From positions 1 to 20,046 of the forward strand of contig JAHHSB010000007.1 of assembly GCA_020025415.1 (NCBI GenBank): a stretch of DNA of 20,046 bases, in the 5' to 3' direction. Shown piece after piece: positions 1-6,851 of this stretch. The notes beneath the pieces are model-generated. The model saw only the letters and a program-made list of their open reading frames with translations. It did not search any database and was not told where the DNA came from. Source of the stretch: Oscillibacter sp. GTDB taxonomy: Bacteria; Bacillota; Clostridia; Oscillospirales; Oscillospiraceae. A program made the translations under genes and the position numbers. Positions within the stretch are counted from its first letter, which is position 1, and each line of letters opens with the position of its first letter.

Positions 1-47
1 GCACGCCGCCAGCGTTCGTCCTGAGCCAGGATCAAACTCTCTATAAA
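1..47 (-). rRNA. rrs: 16S ribosomal RNA, 5' end only (partial)
   Basis: Read on the minus strand, the first bases of the window carry the universal 16S 5' segment AGAGTTTGATCCTGGCTCAG followed by GACGAACGCTGGCGGCGTGC, as in bacterial 16S genes. The A of AGAGTTTGATC corresponds to about residue 8 of E. coli 16S, so the mature 5' end should lie near 47. The rest of the gene, and presumably the rrn operon, continues to the left beyond the window. It is transcribed from the tandem promoters at 284-417. Confidence 0.97.
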
Positions 48-277
48 ATGGTATCAACACGAGCCTCTCGGCTCGAGCTAATCATTTAACAGAGCTATTT
101 GTCATAGCTTCATTTCTATTTTTTCGTTGCTGCTTTCAGAAGAATTGACTACCCCTTACTCACCCACAACGTTTCGGTTCGCCTTCTTGTGCTTTTCGCA
201 CAATCCGGCTTTCCGCTGGTGCTTTCTTTTCGTTACGTTGTTTAATTTACAAGGTACACGCCGCTCATCGGCGGAAC
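48..277 (-). other. 16S rRNA leader (precursor 5' region)
   Basis: This is the transcribed leader between rrn promoter P2 and mature 16S. Read on the minus strand it has a hairpin just upstream of the 16S end, CGAGCC-GAGA-GGCTCG with a GNRA loop (60-75). Upstream of that is a sequence resembling the boxA antitermination element, AGCTCTGTTAAA (about 85-96). Further upstream is a small GTGC-GAAAA-GCAC hairpin (about 189-201). I see no protein gene here. The boxA assignment rests on similarity to the Gram-positive GCTCTTT-like consensus and is tentative. Confidence 0.6.
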
Positions 278-283
278 ATTGCT

Positions 284-312
284 ATTATATCAGGCCCTCA
301 AGCTCTTGTCAA
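284..312 (-). promoter_or_regulatory. rrn promoter P2 (perfect sigma-A consensus)
   Basis: On the minus strand, TTGACA (307-312) is followed after exactly 17 bases by TATAAT (284-289). Both hexamers match the sigma-A consensus perfectly. Transcription should start near 277 and run into the 16S gene. This is the proximal of two rrn promoters. Confidence 0.9.
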
Positions 313-388
313 GCACTTTTTTCAGCTTTTTTCAAGTTTCTTTCGGGTTTCCTGTTTTTGCTACGACGTTCTCGCCGACAGCTCGATT

Positions 389-417
389 AGAATACCAAAT
401 CCTTTCCGCTTTGTCAA
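389..417 (-). promoter_or_regulatory. rrn promoter P1
   Basis: On the minus strand, TTGACA (412-417) is followed after 17 bases by TATTCT (389-394). It lies about 105 bp upstream of P2 in the same orientation, the tandem arrangement usual for rrn operons. The A/T-run-rich stretch between it and the upstream terminator could serve as an UP-like element, though I see no exact consensus. Confidence 0.85.
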
Positions 418-470
418 GCCTTTTTCCATATCTTTTTCGGCTTTTTTCCCACATTCCCTCAAAAGGCGGG

Positions 471-502
471 AAAAAGCCGCAGCTCCAACAGAGCTGCGGC
501 TT
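471..502 (-). terminator. Intrinsic terminator of the CNNM gene
   Basis: A perfect 12-bp inverted repeat (474-485 / 491-502; arm AAGCCGCAGCTC) with a 5-nt loop is followed on the minus strand by TTTTT. It lies about 30 bp past the stop codon of the 534-1781 gene and shields the co-directional rrn promoters from read-through. Confidence 0.9.
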
Positions 503-533
503 AGAAAAATCAAGGGATTTGAGGCCTATGGCC

Positions 534-1781
534 TTATTCACACGCCCGGCTGGTCGCCACCACCCGGACCTTTTCAATACGGTTATTATGAGCTTCCTCG
601 ACCTGGATGGTTAGATCCTCGTAGTCGAATGCATCTCCCTTTTCCGGGACCTTTCCTGTCTGCTCCATAATCCAGCCGCCCAGAGAAATACTCTCGGCCT
701 CATCTTTAATATGGAAGTAGGTGCAGAAATCATCGAAGGTCACATCCCCTTCCACCAAATATGTATCCGGGGCCAGCTGGACAAAGGGCTCTTCCAGAAC
801 ATCGTGTTCATCCCAGATCTCTCCCACCAGTTCTTCCAGAATGTCCTCCATGGATACAACACCCAGCGTACCGCCATATTCGTCGATCACCACAGCAATG
901 TGGGACTTGTTGGACTGAAGGATCTTGAGTAGATCGCTGATCTTTTCCATGGGACGGGCAAAAATCGGGGGCGAGATGATCTCCCTCAGGTCCTTTTCCG
1001 TGATCCCGTTGCCGATGTAGAAATCCTTCTGATGGACAACGCCGATGATGGTATCAATGTCCCCCTCGTATACCAGCAGCCGGGAGAAATGGGATTCGGT
1101 AAATAAGGCGGCGATCTCCTCCTTGGTAGCATCGATGCTCACCGCCTGCAGATCCACCCGGGGGGTCAGGATATCCTGTGCCTCCAGGTCCCGGAACTCT
1201 ACCGCATTTTTCAGCAGATCGCCTTCGTCCTTGTCAATACTGCCATCCCGCTGTGCCTCCTCCAGAAGCAGCATCAGCTCCTCCTGAGACATTTTGCGGT
1301 CAGTCTCCGTATTCAACAGATTGGAGATCAACCTTTTCCACTGGGTAAAGATAAAATTCACCGGCGTGAGGATGCAGATGAGCAGGCGGATGGCGGGGGC
1401 GCTGAACATGGCAAACTTCTCCGGGAAATCCTTGGCCACACTCTTGGGCGTGATCTCGCCGAAAATCAGCACCACCACGGTGACGACCACGGAAGAGATG
1501 GTAGCGCCGATGTCGCCGTAGATCTTCACAAACAGCAGCGTACCGATGGAAGCCACCGCAATGTTGACGATGTTGTTGCCGATCAGGATGGTGGAAATCA
1601 GACGGTCATAGTCCTCAGACAGCGAGTAAGTCAGCTGGGCCCGCCGGTCCCCGTTTTCCGCCATCACCTTGATGCGGATCTTGTTCAGGGAGGAAAAGGC
1701 CGTCTCTGTAGCGGAAAAGTACGCAGACATTAGGATGCAAAACGCCATTGCCAAAAGACTGGGTAATATATCGGAAAGCAT
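534..1781 (-). CDS. CNNM/CorC (HlyC, 'hemolysin-like') membrane protein with CBS domains
   Basis: This 415-residue protein has the family's full order. An N-terminal DUF21/CNNM transmembrane domain (about 1-180) includes the ETAFSSLNKIR motif (about 26-37) and GEITPK (108-113). A CBS pair follows (about 200-320, with IDEYGGTLGVVS in the second repeat), then a C-terminal CorC/HlyC domain (about 335-410). Characterised relatives, such as MpfA of Firmicutes, CorC and animal CNNMs, are linked to Mg2+ export or homeostasis; 'hemolysin' is a historical name. ATG at 1781 is supported by AAGGAG seven bases upstream (about 1789-1794). The gene is monocistronic, read from a promoter at 1979-2007 through a structured leader, so regulation by cation-dependent attenuation is plausible. 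The transported ion is inferred from the family, not shown here. Confidence 0.93.
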   Translation of the reverse strand: MLSDILPSLLAMAFCILMSAYFSATETAFSSLNKIRIKVMAENGDRRAQLTYSLSEDYDRLISTILIGNNIVNIAVASIGTLLFVKIYGDIGATISSVVVTVVVLIFGEITPKSVAKDFPEKFAMFSAPAIRLLICILTPVNFIFTQWKRLISNLLNTETDRKMSQEELMLLLEEAQRDGSIDKDEGDLLKNAVEFRDLEAQDILTPRVDLQAVSIDATKEEIAALFTESHFSRLLVYEGDIDTIIGVVHQKDFYIGNGITEKDLREIISPPIFARPMEKISDLLKILQSNKSHIAVVIDEYGGTLGVVSMEDILEELVGEIWDEHDVLEEPFVQLAPDTYLVEGDVTFDDFCTYFHIKDEAESISLGGWIMEQTGKVPEKGDAFDYEDLTIQVEEAHNNRIEKVRVVATSRACE

Positions 1782-1972
1782 AAAGTATCTCCTTATATTT
1801 GATTTTAACGGTCAATTAACGATAAAAGGCCTATAAGCGCAAAAAAGCACACCTACTCCCTCAGCACAGGGATAGGAATGCCATACTCCATTAAAATCAA
1901 ACTATGGTAGGGCACATTGTCGTCTCTACCGGAACTGTCCATGAAAAGTACTCACCACCTTTTTCTATAATT
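1782..1972 (-). promoter_or_regulatory. Structured 5' leader with attenuator terminator (candidate riboswitch)
   Basis: About 190 nt separate the predicted start of transcription (~1972) from the CNNM start codon, with no ORF of note. On the minus strand a long hairpin spans 1847-1881. Its arm GCAT-U-CCTA-TCCC pairs with GGGA-g-TAGG-U-GTGC, with one mismatch and one bulge, and six T follow (1841-1846), so it is an intrinsic terminator within the leader. Upstream, GGTAG (1926-1930) can pair with CTACC (1906-1910). CCTAC in the same segment could instead pair with GTAGG of the terminator's 3' arm, a possible switch. CCATA/TATGG (1903-1907 / 1881-1885) and AAAAG/CTTTT (1959-1963 / 1944-1948) are further helices. 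I cannot match it from memory to the M-box, yybP-ykoY or other classes. Confidence 0.6.
1841..1881 (-). terminator. Leader terminator upstream of the CNNM gene
   Basis: The hairpin described in the leader entry has arms 1847-1860 and 1869-1881, an 8-nt loop, and a T6 run directly after the 3' arm on the minus strand. It lies about 45 nt before the ribosome-binding site, so RNA made from the upstream promoter must pass it to reach the gene. Confidence 0.7.
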
Positions 1973-1978
1973 GATTTA

Positions 1979-2007
1979 CATATACCATATTCCCGCGCAA
2001 TTCGCAA
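1979..2007 (-). promoter_or_regulatory. Promoter for the CNNM leader
   Basis: On the minus strand, TTGCGA (2002-2007) is followed after 17 bases by TATATG (1979-1984). The hexamers match the sigma-A consensus only partly, but the spacing is ideal and the site lies between the putP terminator and the structured leader. Confidence 0.55.
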
Positions 2008-2059
2008 TAGTCTTTTTCCCACCGTCTTTGACTGCAGCAGCACGGAGATTTTGCAAGAA

Positions 2060-2100
2060 AGGGGAGGCGCCCTTTAGGCCCCTCCCCTCTTCTTTTTTAT
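2060..2100 (-). terminator. Intrinsic terminator after putP
   Basis: An inverted repeat with arm AGGGGAGG (2060-2067 / 2081-2088) has further GC pairs inside and lies just past the putP stop. On the minus strand the stem is followed by TTTCTT, a modest U tract. On the plus strand a stronger T run follows (about 2089-2099), but no plus-strand gene precedes it. Confidence 0.7.
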
Positions 2101-3624
2101 TTAGCCCTTGCGCACATCGTCAAAGGCACGGGTCACCGCCTCGTCGGGCTTCTGAGTCAGCAGGCTGACCACGACAATGACCACACAGCTCACCGCGAAA
2201 GCGGGCAGCAGCTCATAAATGGCCCAGGCACCGCCCATGGGCGCGATCTGGTACTTCCAGATAAACACCATCGCGCCGCCGGAGATCACGCCCGCCAGGG
2301 CACCCCACTTGTTGGACCGGCGCCAGAACAGAGCAAACAGCACCGCCGGACCGAATGCCGCGCCGAAACCGGCCCAAGCAAAGGAAACCACCCGGAACAC
2401 AGAGCTGTCGGGATCCCGGGCCAGGAAAGCCGCCACCAGAGAAACGGCGATCATGGTGCCCCGGGCCACCAGCATCCCCTGCTTGCCCGTGAACTTCACC
2501 CGGAAAAACTCCACAAACAAGTTCTGAGAGACGGAAGAAGACACCGCCAGCAGTTGAGAGTCCGCGGTGGACATGGTGGCCGCCAGGATGCCAGCCAGGA
2601 TAATGCCTGCAATCAGGGCCGCGAGCAGGCCGTGCCGGCTGATCAGGTTGGCGATCTGGATCACGATGGTTTCAGAGTCCGCCAGCTGCGCCATAGTCCC
2701 GGAAGCTGTCATGCCGTTGCCCACCACACCGATGAGGATGGCAACGCCCATGGAAATGACTACCCAGGTGGTGGCCACCCGGCGGCTGAGGGCCAGCTTT
2801 TTCTCCTCCTCAATGGCCATGAAGCGCAGCAAGATGTGGGGCATACCGAAGTAGCCCAGACCCCAGGCCAGCAGAGAGCAGATCGTCAGTACGCTGTAAG
2901 GGCTGGAACCGCCGGTTGCAGGATCGTGAATATTGGAAAGGGACAGATAGCCGGCCAGGGAACGGGCATTGTCCATCACCGCATCCATGCCGCCGGCCTG
3001 GGACACGCCGAAGCCCAGCACCACCACCAGGGCAACGGTCATAATGATAGACTGGATCAGGTCGGTAAAACTGGCGGCCAAGAAACCGCCCATCACGGTG
3101 TAAACCACAATGACCGCCGCACTGATAAGCATGGCCGTCAGATACTCCACGCCGAACAGGCTGGCAAACAGCTTGCCGCAGGCAGAGAAGCCCGAGGCCA
3201 GATAGGGAATAAAGAAAATGATGATCACCACCGCAGCCACAGCGGAGAGGATATTTCTCTCATCGCCCCAGCGCTTGGAGAAAAACTGGGGAACAGTGAT
3301 GGCATCCAGCCGGTGGGAATAACGCCGGATGCGCTTAGCCACGATCAGCCAGTTCAAGTAGGTGCCCACGATCAGGCCGATGGCCGTCCAGCTGGCCTCC
3401 GCCAGACCGGAGAGGTACGCAACGCCGGGCAGCCCCATCAGCAGCCAGCTGCTCATATCCGAAGCCTCGGCGCTCATGGCGGTTACAAATGGTCCCAGCT
3501 TGCGCCCGCCTAAGTAAAAATCATCCACGGAATTGTTTTTCTTGGCGAACCAAACGCCAACGCCCAGCATTGCGATCAGATAGGCCGCGATCGCCAGGCA
3601 AATGCAAAGTTGCGCGCTTGTCAT
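2101..3624 (-). CDS. putP: Sodium/proline symporter PutP (SSS family)
   Basis: This 507-residue, multi-spanning membrane protein matches PutP along its length. The TM2 motif SAEASDMSSWLLMGLPG (about 51-67) keeps the Asp (D56) and Ser that in E. coli PutP (D55, S57) take part in Na+ and proline binding. The MSTADSQLL motif near residue 350 keeps the Ser/Thr pair of the second sodium-site helix. Length is normal (E. coli PutP is 502). It probably imports proline with Na+ for nutrition or osmoprotection. AAGGAG (about 3636-3642) precedes the ATG by about 11 bases. The gene follows a TetR regulator in the same direction, and a perfect 16-bp inverted repeat lies in the intergenic region (3694-3727), suggesting local repression. 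Substrate choice within the SSS family is inferred from motif identity. Confidence 0.92.
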   Translation of the reverse strand: MTSAQLCICLAIAAYLIAMLGVGVWFAKKNNSVDDFYLGGRKLGPFVTAMSAEASDMSSWLLMGLPGVAYLSGLAEASWTAIGLIVGTYLNWLIVAKRIRRYSHRLDAITVPQFFSKRWGDERNILSAVAAVVIIIFFIPYLASGFSACGKLFASLFGVEYLTAMLISAAVIVVYTVMGGFLAASFTDLIQSIIMTVALVVVLGFGVSQAGGMDAVMDNARSLAGYLSLSNIHDPATGGSSPYSVLTICSLLAWGLGYFGMPHILLRFMAIEEEKKLALSRRVATTWVVISMGVAILIGVVGNGMTASGTMAQLADSETIVIQIANLISRHGLLAALIAGIILAGILAATMSTADSQLLAVSSSVSQNLFVEFFRVKFTGKQGMLVARGTMIAVSLVAAFLARDPDSSVFRVVSFAWAGFGAAFGPAVLFALFWRRSNKWGALAGVISGGAMVFIWKYQIAPMGGAWAIYELLPAFAVSCVVIVVVSLLTQKPDEAVTRAFDDVRKG

Positions 3625-3693
3625 AACGTTTTGTCTCTCCTTTATCGTTCAATCCAGGACATCATAGCACATTTATCTTTAGAACAAAATACA

Positions 3694-3727
3694 GAACGAT
3701 GTATAGAATAAATTCTATACATCGTTC
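3694..3727. promoter_or_regulatory. Perfect 16-bp inverted repeat, candidate TetR-family operator
   Basis: GAACGATGTATAGAAT (3694-3709) is repeated perfectly in inverse orientation at 3712-3727, separated by AA. It lies 69 bp upstream of putP and 95 bp past the end of the TetR-family gene. No U tract follows on either strand, so it does not look like a terminator. On the minus strand a TATAAT (3732-3737) lies just upstream, so a transcript starting about 7 bases on would begin inside the repeat, a classical repressor position. That -10 lacks a good -35. A second possible -10, TATGAT (3661-3666), lies downstream, also with a poor -35. Confidence 0.75.
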
Positions 3728-3822
3728 GTTTATTATAAAGCTTTTCCTGAATTCAAAAGGATTTTATCTATACAAATTTCCGGATCAAATGTAAGCAAAA
3801 AAGTGAATAACACCTTTGTCTC

Positions 3823-4410
3823 TCACTTGGCCCGATAAGACTCCAGAAACATGGGGGTCACGCTGGCGGTGTAGGCAGCCAGGGAATACTCCCCCCCGCA
3901 CAAGCACCAGTCATACAGCAGTGCCCGCTCCCAAAGGGCATAAGCCTTGACAATCTGGTTCACCGTCAGGTCTGCCCGCAGCTGCTCGGCCTGCTGTCCC
4001 TGGGAAATGATCTCCCGCAGGAGCTTGAAATAGGTGCGGTTCCGGTCCAGCAGGTGCTTCTCCCCCCGGGTGAGCAGCTGGGTGGAGAGCAGGCGGGTCA
4101 GCAGTTCCATGGAGATCTCCCCGTCGATCATGGCAAACAACTCCCGGTTGAGATAGATCAGCTTGTCAATGGCATCCAACTTCGGATCCATCTCCCCTTT
4201 CAGCTGCTCGTATTTTTCATCAAACACATAGGCCAGCGTACCCAGCAGGGCATCCTTGCCGTCAAAGTAATGGTAGAACGAGCCCCGGGAGGTCTCGGAC
4301 TCAAAGACGATCTCCTCCACGGTGGTATTCTCATAGCCCTGCTGATAAAACAGCTTCCAGGCGGCAGAAATGATGCGTCCCCGGGTGTTGCGGGTGTTCT
4401 TTTTCGCCAT
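3823..4410 (-). CDS. TetR/AcrR-family transcriptional regulator
   Basis: This 195-residue protein has a typical TetR N-terminal DNA-binding domain (about 8-60). RIISAAWKLFYQQGYENTTVEEI is followed by the recognition-helix region ETSRGSFYHYFDGKDALL. The C-terminal part (about 70-195) is a helical, divergent ligand-binding domain whose effector cannot be read from sequence. An in-frame ATG exists 18 codons upstream (4464), but ATG at 4410 is preferred because GGGGGAG lies about six bases before it and family alignments start here. The nearest plausible operator is the perfect inverted repeat 95 bp downstream, in front of putP, so it may repress putP rather than itself. I see no comparable palindrome upstream of its own gene. 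No clear terminator separates it from putP. Confidence 0.9.
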   Translation of the reverse strand: MAKKNTRNTRGRIISAAWKLFYQQGYENTTVEEIVFESETSRGSFYHYFDGKDALLGTLAYVFDEKYEQLKGEMDPKLDAIDKLIYLNRELFAMIDGEISMELLTRLLSTQLLTRGEKHLLDRNRTYFKLLREIISQGQQAEQLRADLTVNQIVKAYALWERALLYDWCLCGGEYSLAAYTASVTPMFLESYRAK

Positions 4411-4514
4411 AGCCACTCCCCCTTTCGTCCCAGCATAGCATATTCCGCGCACCAGCGCAAACAAAGCTGTGGATAAGGCCGTAGGTTTTGCAGGGTTTTC
4501 AGCACTTTCTCCTG

Positions 4515-4543
4515 TTGTAGTTTGCCGCCGCGCTCTTTATAAT
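4515..4543 (+). promoter_or_regulatory. Promoter for dapF
   Basis: TATAAT (4538-4543) is a perfect -10, and TTGTAG (4515-4520), 17 bases upstream, is a weak -35. Transcription should start near 4550. An in-frame ATG at 4542 overlaps this -10 and therefore cannot be the dapF start. Confidence 0.6.
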
Positions 4544-4607
4544 GAGAATAAAATCTGGGCCGTCTGGTCGGCCGCCCGGAAAAACCACACGGAAAGGCTG
4601 GGTATCT

Positions 4608-5453
4608 GTGAAATTTTGGAAAATGAACGGGGCTGGAAACGACTTTCTCATTTTAAATAACCTGGAAGAAAAGCGCCCCGCCGATCAGTTCCCCCGGATC
4701 GCGCAGATCCTCTGTGAGCGGCGCCTGTCCCTGGGGGCCGACGGACTGATGGTGGTGGACACTCCCACCCAGGGCGGCGATTTCAAAATGCGCTTTTTCA
4801 ACTCCGACGGCAGCGTGGGTGAAATGTGCGGCAACGGTGCCCGCTGCATCTGCCGCTATGGCTTTGAAACCGGGCTGTGCGGCCCCACCCAGACGGTGGA
4901 GACCACTGCCGGCATTATTACCGGCCAGCGGATCGACCGGCGCAACTACCGCGTCCGGCTCAACGACCCATCCACGGTCCGGCTGGACTGCCCTGTGGAG
5001 GTAGATGGCGTGCGCTACGCCTGCTCCTATGTGGAGCTAGGCAATCCCGGCATCCCCCATGCGGTCATCCCCTATGCCGGTCTGCACCAGGCGGACGAAA
5101 ACGAGCTGCGGGAGCTGGGCCGGGCCATTCGCTGGAACAGCGCCTTCCCCAAGGGGGCCAACGTCAACTTCTACGAGATTATCGGAGAGGACCAGGTCTT
5201 TGAGCGCACCTTTGAGCGGGGTGTGGAGGACTTTACCTATGCCTGCGGCACGGGCACCGGCTCCGTGGTGACGGTGCTGACCCTGCAGGGCAAGGTCTCC
5301 GGTCAGGGCGTTCGGGTCTCCATGCTCGGCGGGGAGCTGATCATCGACGCCCAGCGGGTCAATTCCCGCATCGAAAGTCTTTACCTCACCGGCCCCACCA
5401 ATCTGGTGGCCAAAGGCGAGATCACGGATGAAACCCTTTTCCCCAGTGAATAA
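4608..5453 (+). CDS. dapF: Diaminopimelate epimerase
   Basis: DapF interconverts LL- and meso-diaminopimelate in the cytoplasm, feeding lysine synthesis and peptidoglycan crosslinks. The 281-residue protein begins with the family signature (M)KFWKMNGAGNDF. It contains both catalytic cysteine motifs: C74 in EMCGNGARC and C213 in YACGTGTGS. It ends with the usual GPTNLVAKGEI near the C terminus. I chose GTG at 4608: family members start exactly here, GGAAAGG lies about ten bases upstream, and a further-upstream ATG (4542) falls inside the predicted -10 box. The next gene follows after 42 bp without a terminator, so co-transcription with the symporter is likely. A lysine riboswitch controls another gene in this window, but none is seen here. 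Confidence 0.95.
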   Translation: MKFWKMNGAGNDFLILNNLEEKRPADQFPRIAQILCERRLSLGADGLMVVDTPTQGGDFKMRFFNSDGSVGEMCGNGARCICRYGFETGLCGPTQTVETTAGIITGQRIDRRNYRVRLNDPSTVRLDCPVEVDGVRYACSYVELGNPGIPHAVIPYAGLHQADENELRELGRAIRWNSAFPKGANVNFYEIIGEDQVFERTFERGVEDFTYACGTGTGSVVTVLTLQGKVSGQGVRVSMLGGELIIDAQRVNSRIESLYLTGPTNLVAKGEITDETLFPSE

Positions 5454-5495
5454 GCGAAACAGCATGGCTCGATAGAAAAGAGGAGGAAAGAAAGA

Positions 5496-6788
5496 ATGGA
5501 AAAAAAATCCGTTGCGAAAAACTATCGCTTTATGGCCATTATGATCGGCTCCATGATCCTGGGATCCATCGTAGGCTTCTTCTGGCCCATTGTTCAGGAT
5601 GCGGACGGCAATACCGTCAGTTCCGGCGCCACGATCCTCAAGCCCCTGGGCACCGTGTTCATCAACATGATGTTCTGCATTGTGGTGCCGCTGGTCTTTG
5701 CATCCATTTCCGGTGCCGTGGCCAATATGAAAAGCCGGAAACGGGCCGGTAAGATCATGGGCGTGACCGTGGCCACGTTCGTCATTACCGGCGCCATCGC
5801 CGCCGTCATCATGTTTATCCTGGTGGAGATCTTCCCCCCGGTGCTGCAGCCCTGGGCCACGCTGCCCTCTGAGGAGATAGGCGAGTATGCCACGCTGTCT
5901 CAGATGATTGTGAATTTCTTTACCGCCGAGGACTTTGTGGGTCTGCTCAGCCGGAAGGCCATGCTGCCTTTGATCGTTTTCTCCCTGCTTTTCGGCCTGG
6001 CTGTCAACCTCAACGGCGGCAGCGAGACCCTGGTGGGCAAATTCCTGGATGACCTGACCAATGTGATGCTCAAGTTCGTCAAGATCGTCACCTACTATGC
6101 CCCCATCGCCTTCTTCGCCATCTTCGCCGACCTGGTGGCCACCTATGGATCTCAGGTCATCGAAAACTACGGCCGGGCGCTGGCGGTGTACTATCCGCTG
6201 TGCTTCATCTACATTTTCACCGCCTGGCCGCTGTTTGCCCGCTTCGGGGGCGGCAAGGGCGCTGCAAAAGTCATGTTCCAGCACATTGCCAAGCCCGCCA
6301 TCGTCTCTCTGGGCACCTGCTCTTCCGTGGCCACCATCCCCACCAATATGGAAGAGGCCGCCGACACCGGCATTTCCAAGGACGTCAGCGACATGGTGCT
6401 GCCCCTGGGTGCCACCATGCACATGGACGGCTCCTGCTTCTCCTGCGTGCTGAAGATTGCCTTTGTGCTGGGCGTATTCGGCCAGGATCTGGGCTTTGAT
6501 ATGCTCATCCCCGTGGTTCTGGTGGCCGTGATGTCCTCCGTGGGCATGAGCGGCGTTCCCGGCGGCGGCTATATCGGCGAATATATCATCTGCTCCATCT
6601 TCTTCCCCGAGCAGATCGCGGTGGCCTTCCCCATTCTGGTGGCCATCGGCAATCTGGTGGATCCTCCCGCCACCATGATCAACTCCGCTGGCGACTATGT
6701 GGTCTCCTTCATCGTCTCCCGCTTTGCCGACGGCAAAGATTGGCTGCACAAGGCCCAGGCGGAAAAGGAACGCGCTCAGGCGGAATGA
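5496..6788 (+). CDS. Dicarboxylate/amino acid:cation symporter (DAACS, GltP/DctA fold)
   Basis: This 430-residue membrane protein has the glutamate-transporter-homologue fold. HP1 carries TCSSVATIPTNM (274-285), TM7 carries HMDG (309-312, usually NMDG), HP2 carries SGVPGGG (352-358), and TM8 carries DPPATMINSAGD (389-400). It couples solute uptake to Na+ or H+. Compared with GltPh, the Arg that holds the acidic side chain (R397) is Ala392 here, the TM7 Asn (N310) is His309 and D390 is Asn386. D394, T398, N401 and D405 are kept (D389, T393, N396, D400). Loss of the Arg argues against aspartate/glutamate and for a neutral or other substrate, as in ASCT-type relatives. AGGAGG lies nine bases before the ATG. 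It is probably co-transcribed with dapF and ends at a strong bidirectional terminator. Confidence 0.9.
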   Translation: MEKKSVAKNYRFMAIMIGSMILGSIVGFFWPIVQDADGNTVSSGATILKPLGTVFINMMFCIVVPLVFASISGAVANMKSRKRAGKIMGVTVATFVITGAIAAVIMFILVEIFPPVLQPWATLPSEEIGEYATLSQMIVNFFTAEDFVGLLSRKAMLPLIVFSLLFGLAVNLNGGSETLVGKFLDDLTNVMLKFVKIVTYYAPIAFFAIFADLVATYGSQVIENYGRALAVYYPLCFIYIFTAWPLFARFGGGKGAAKVMFQHIAKPAIVSLGTCSSVATIPTNMEEAADTGISKDVSDMVLPLGATMHMDGSCFSCVLKIAFVLGVFGQDLGFDMLIPVVLVAVMSSVGMSGVPGGGYIGEYIICSIFFPEQIAVAFPILVAIGNLVDPPATMINSAGDYVVSFIVSRFADGKDWLHKAQAEKERAQAE

Positions 6789-6802
6789 CCGCCGCTCCCC
6801 GG

Positions 6803-6849
6803 AAAAGAAACAAGGACGCAGGCTTGTAGCCTGCGTCCTTGTTTCTTTT
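6803..6849. terminator. Bidirectional intrinsic terminator
   Basis: A perfect 21-bp stem (6803-6823 / 6829-6849) with loop TTGTA has an A run on the left and a T run on the right. It lies between convergent genes, just after the DAACS stop (+) and at the end of the xpaC-like gene (-, stop at 6852), and should stop transcription from both sides. Confidence 0.95.
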
Positions 6850-6851
6850 TT

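Noticed and set aside
1871..1911. Possible fluoride (crcB) riboswitch, because the leader contains TATGGCATTCC
   Set aside because: The closing GGAG/CTCC helix and the distal GATGCC pseudoknot partner are missing; the likeness is limited to a few bases.
1782..1980. Possible M-box (Mg2+) riboswitch before the CNNM gene
   Set aside because: Only a short GAGACGACAATG stretch recalls the M-box; the expected core segments and their order are absent. It remains an unassigned leader.
3694..3727. Palindrome as a terminator of the tetR gene
   Set aside because: The stem is AT-rich with a 2-nt centre and no T run follows on the minus strand, so it fits a protein-binding site better.
4464..4464. Upstream ATG for the TetR gene (18 extra codons)
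   Set aside because: It has no ribosome site and the extra residues do not fit the family; the ATG at 4410 has GGGGGAG just upstream.
5037..6749. A 570-codon open frame on the minus strand opposite dapF and the DAACS gene
   Set aside because: Its product is rich in His, Gly, Gln and Asp with no recognisable domain, as expected of the antisense of GC-rich membrane-protein codons. The plus strand has two clear gene families, ribosome sites and a terminator.
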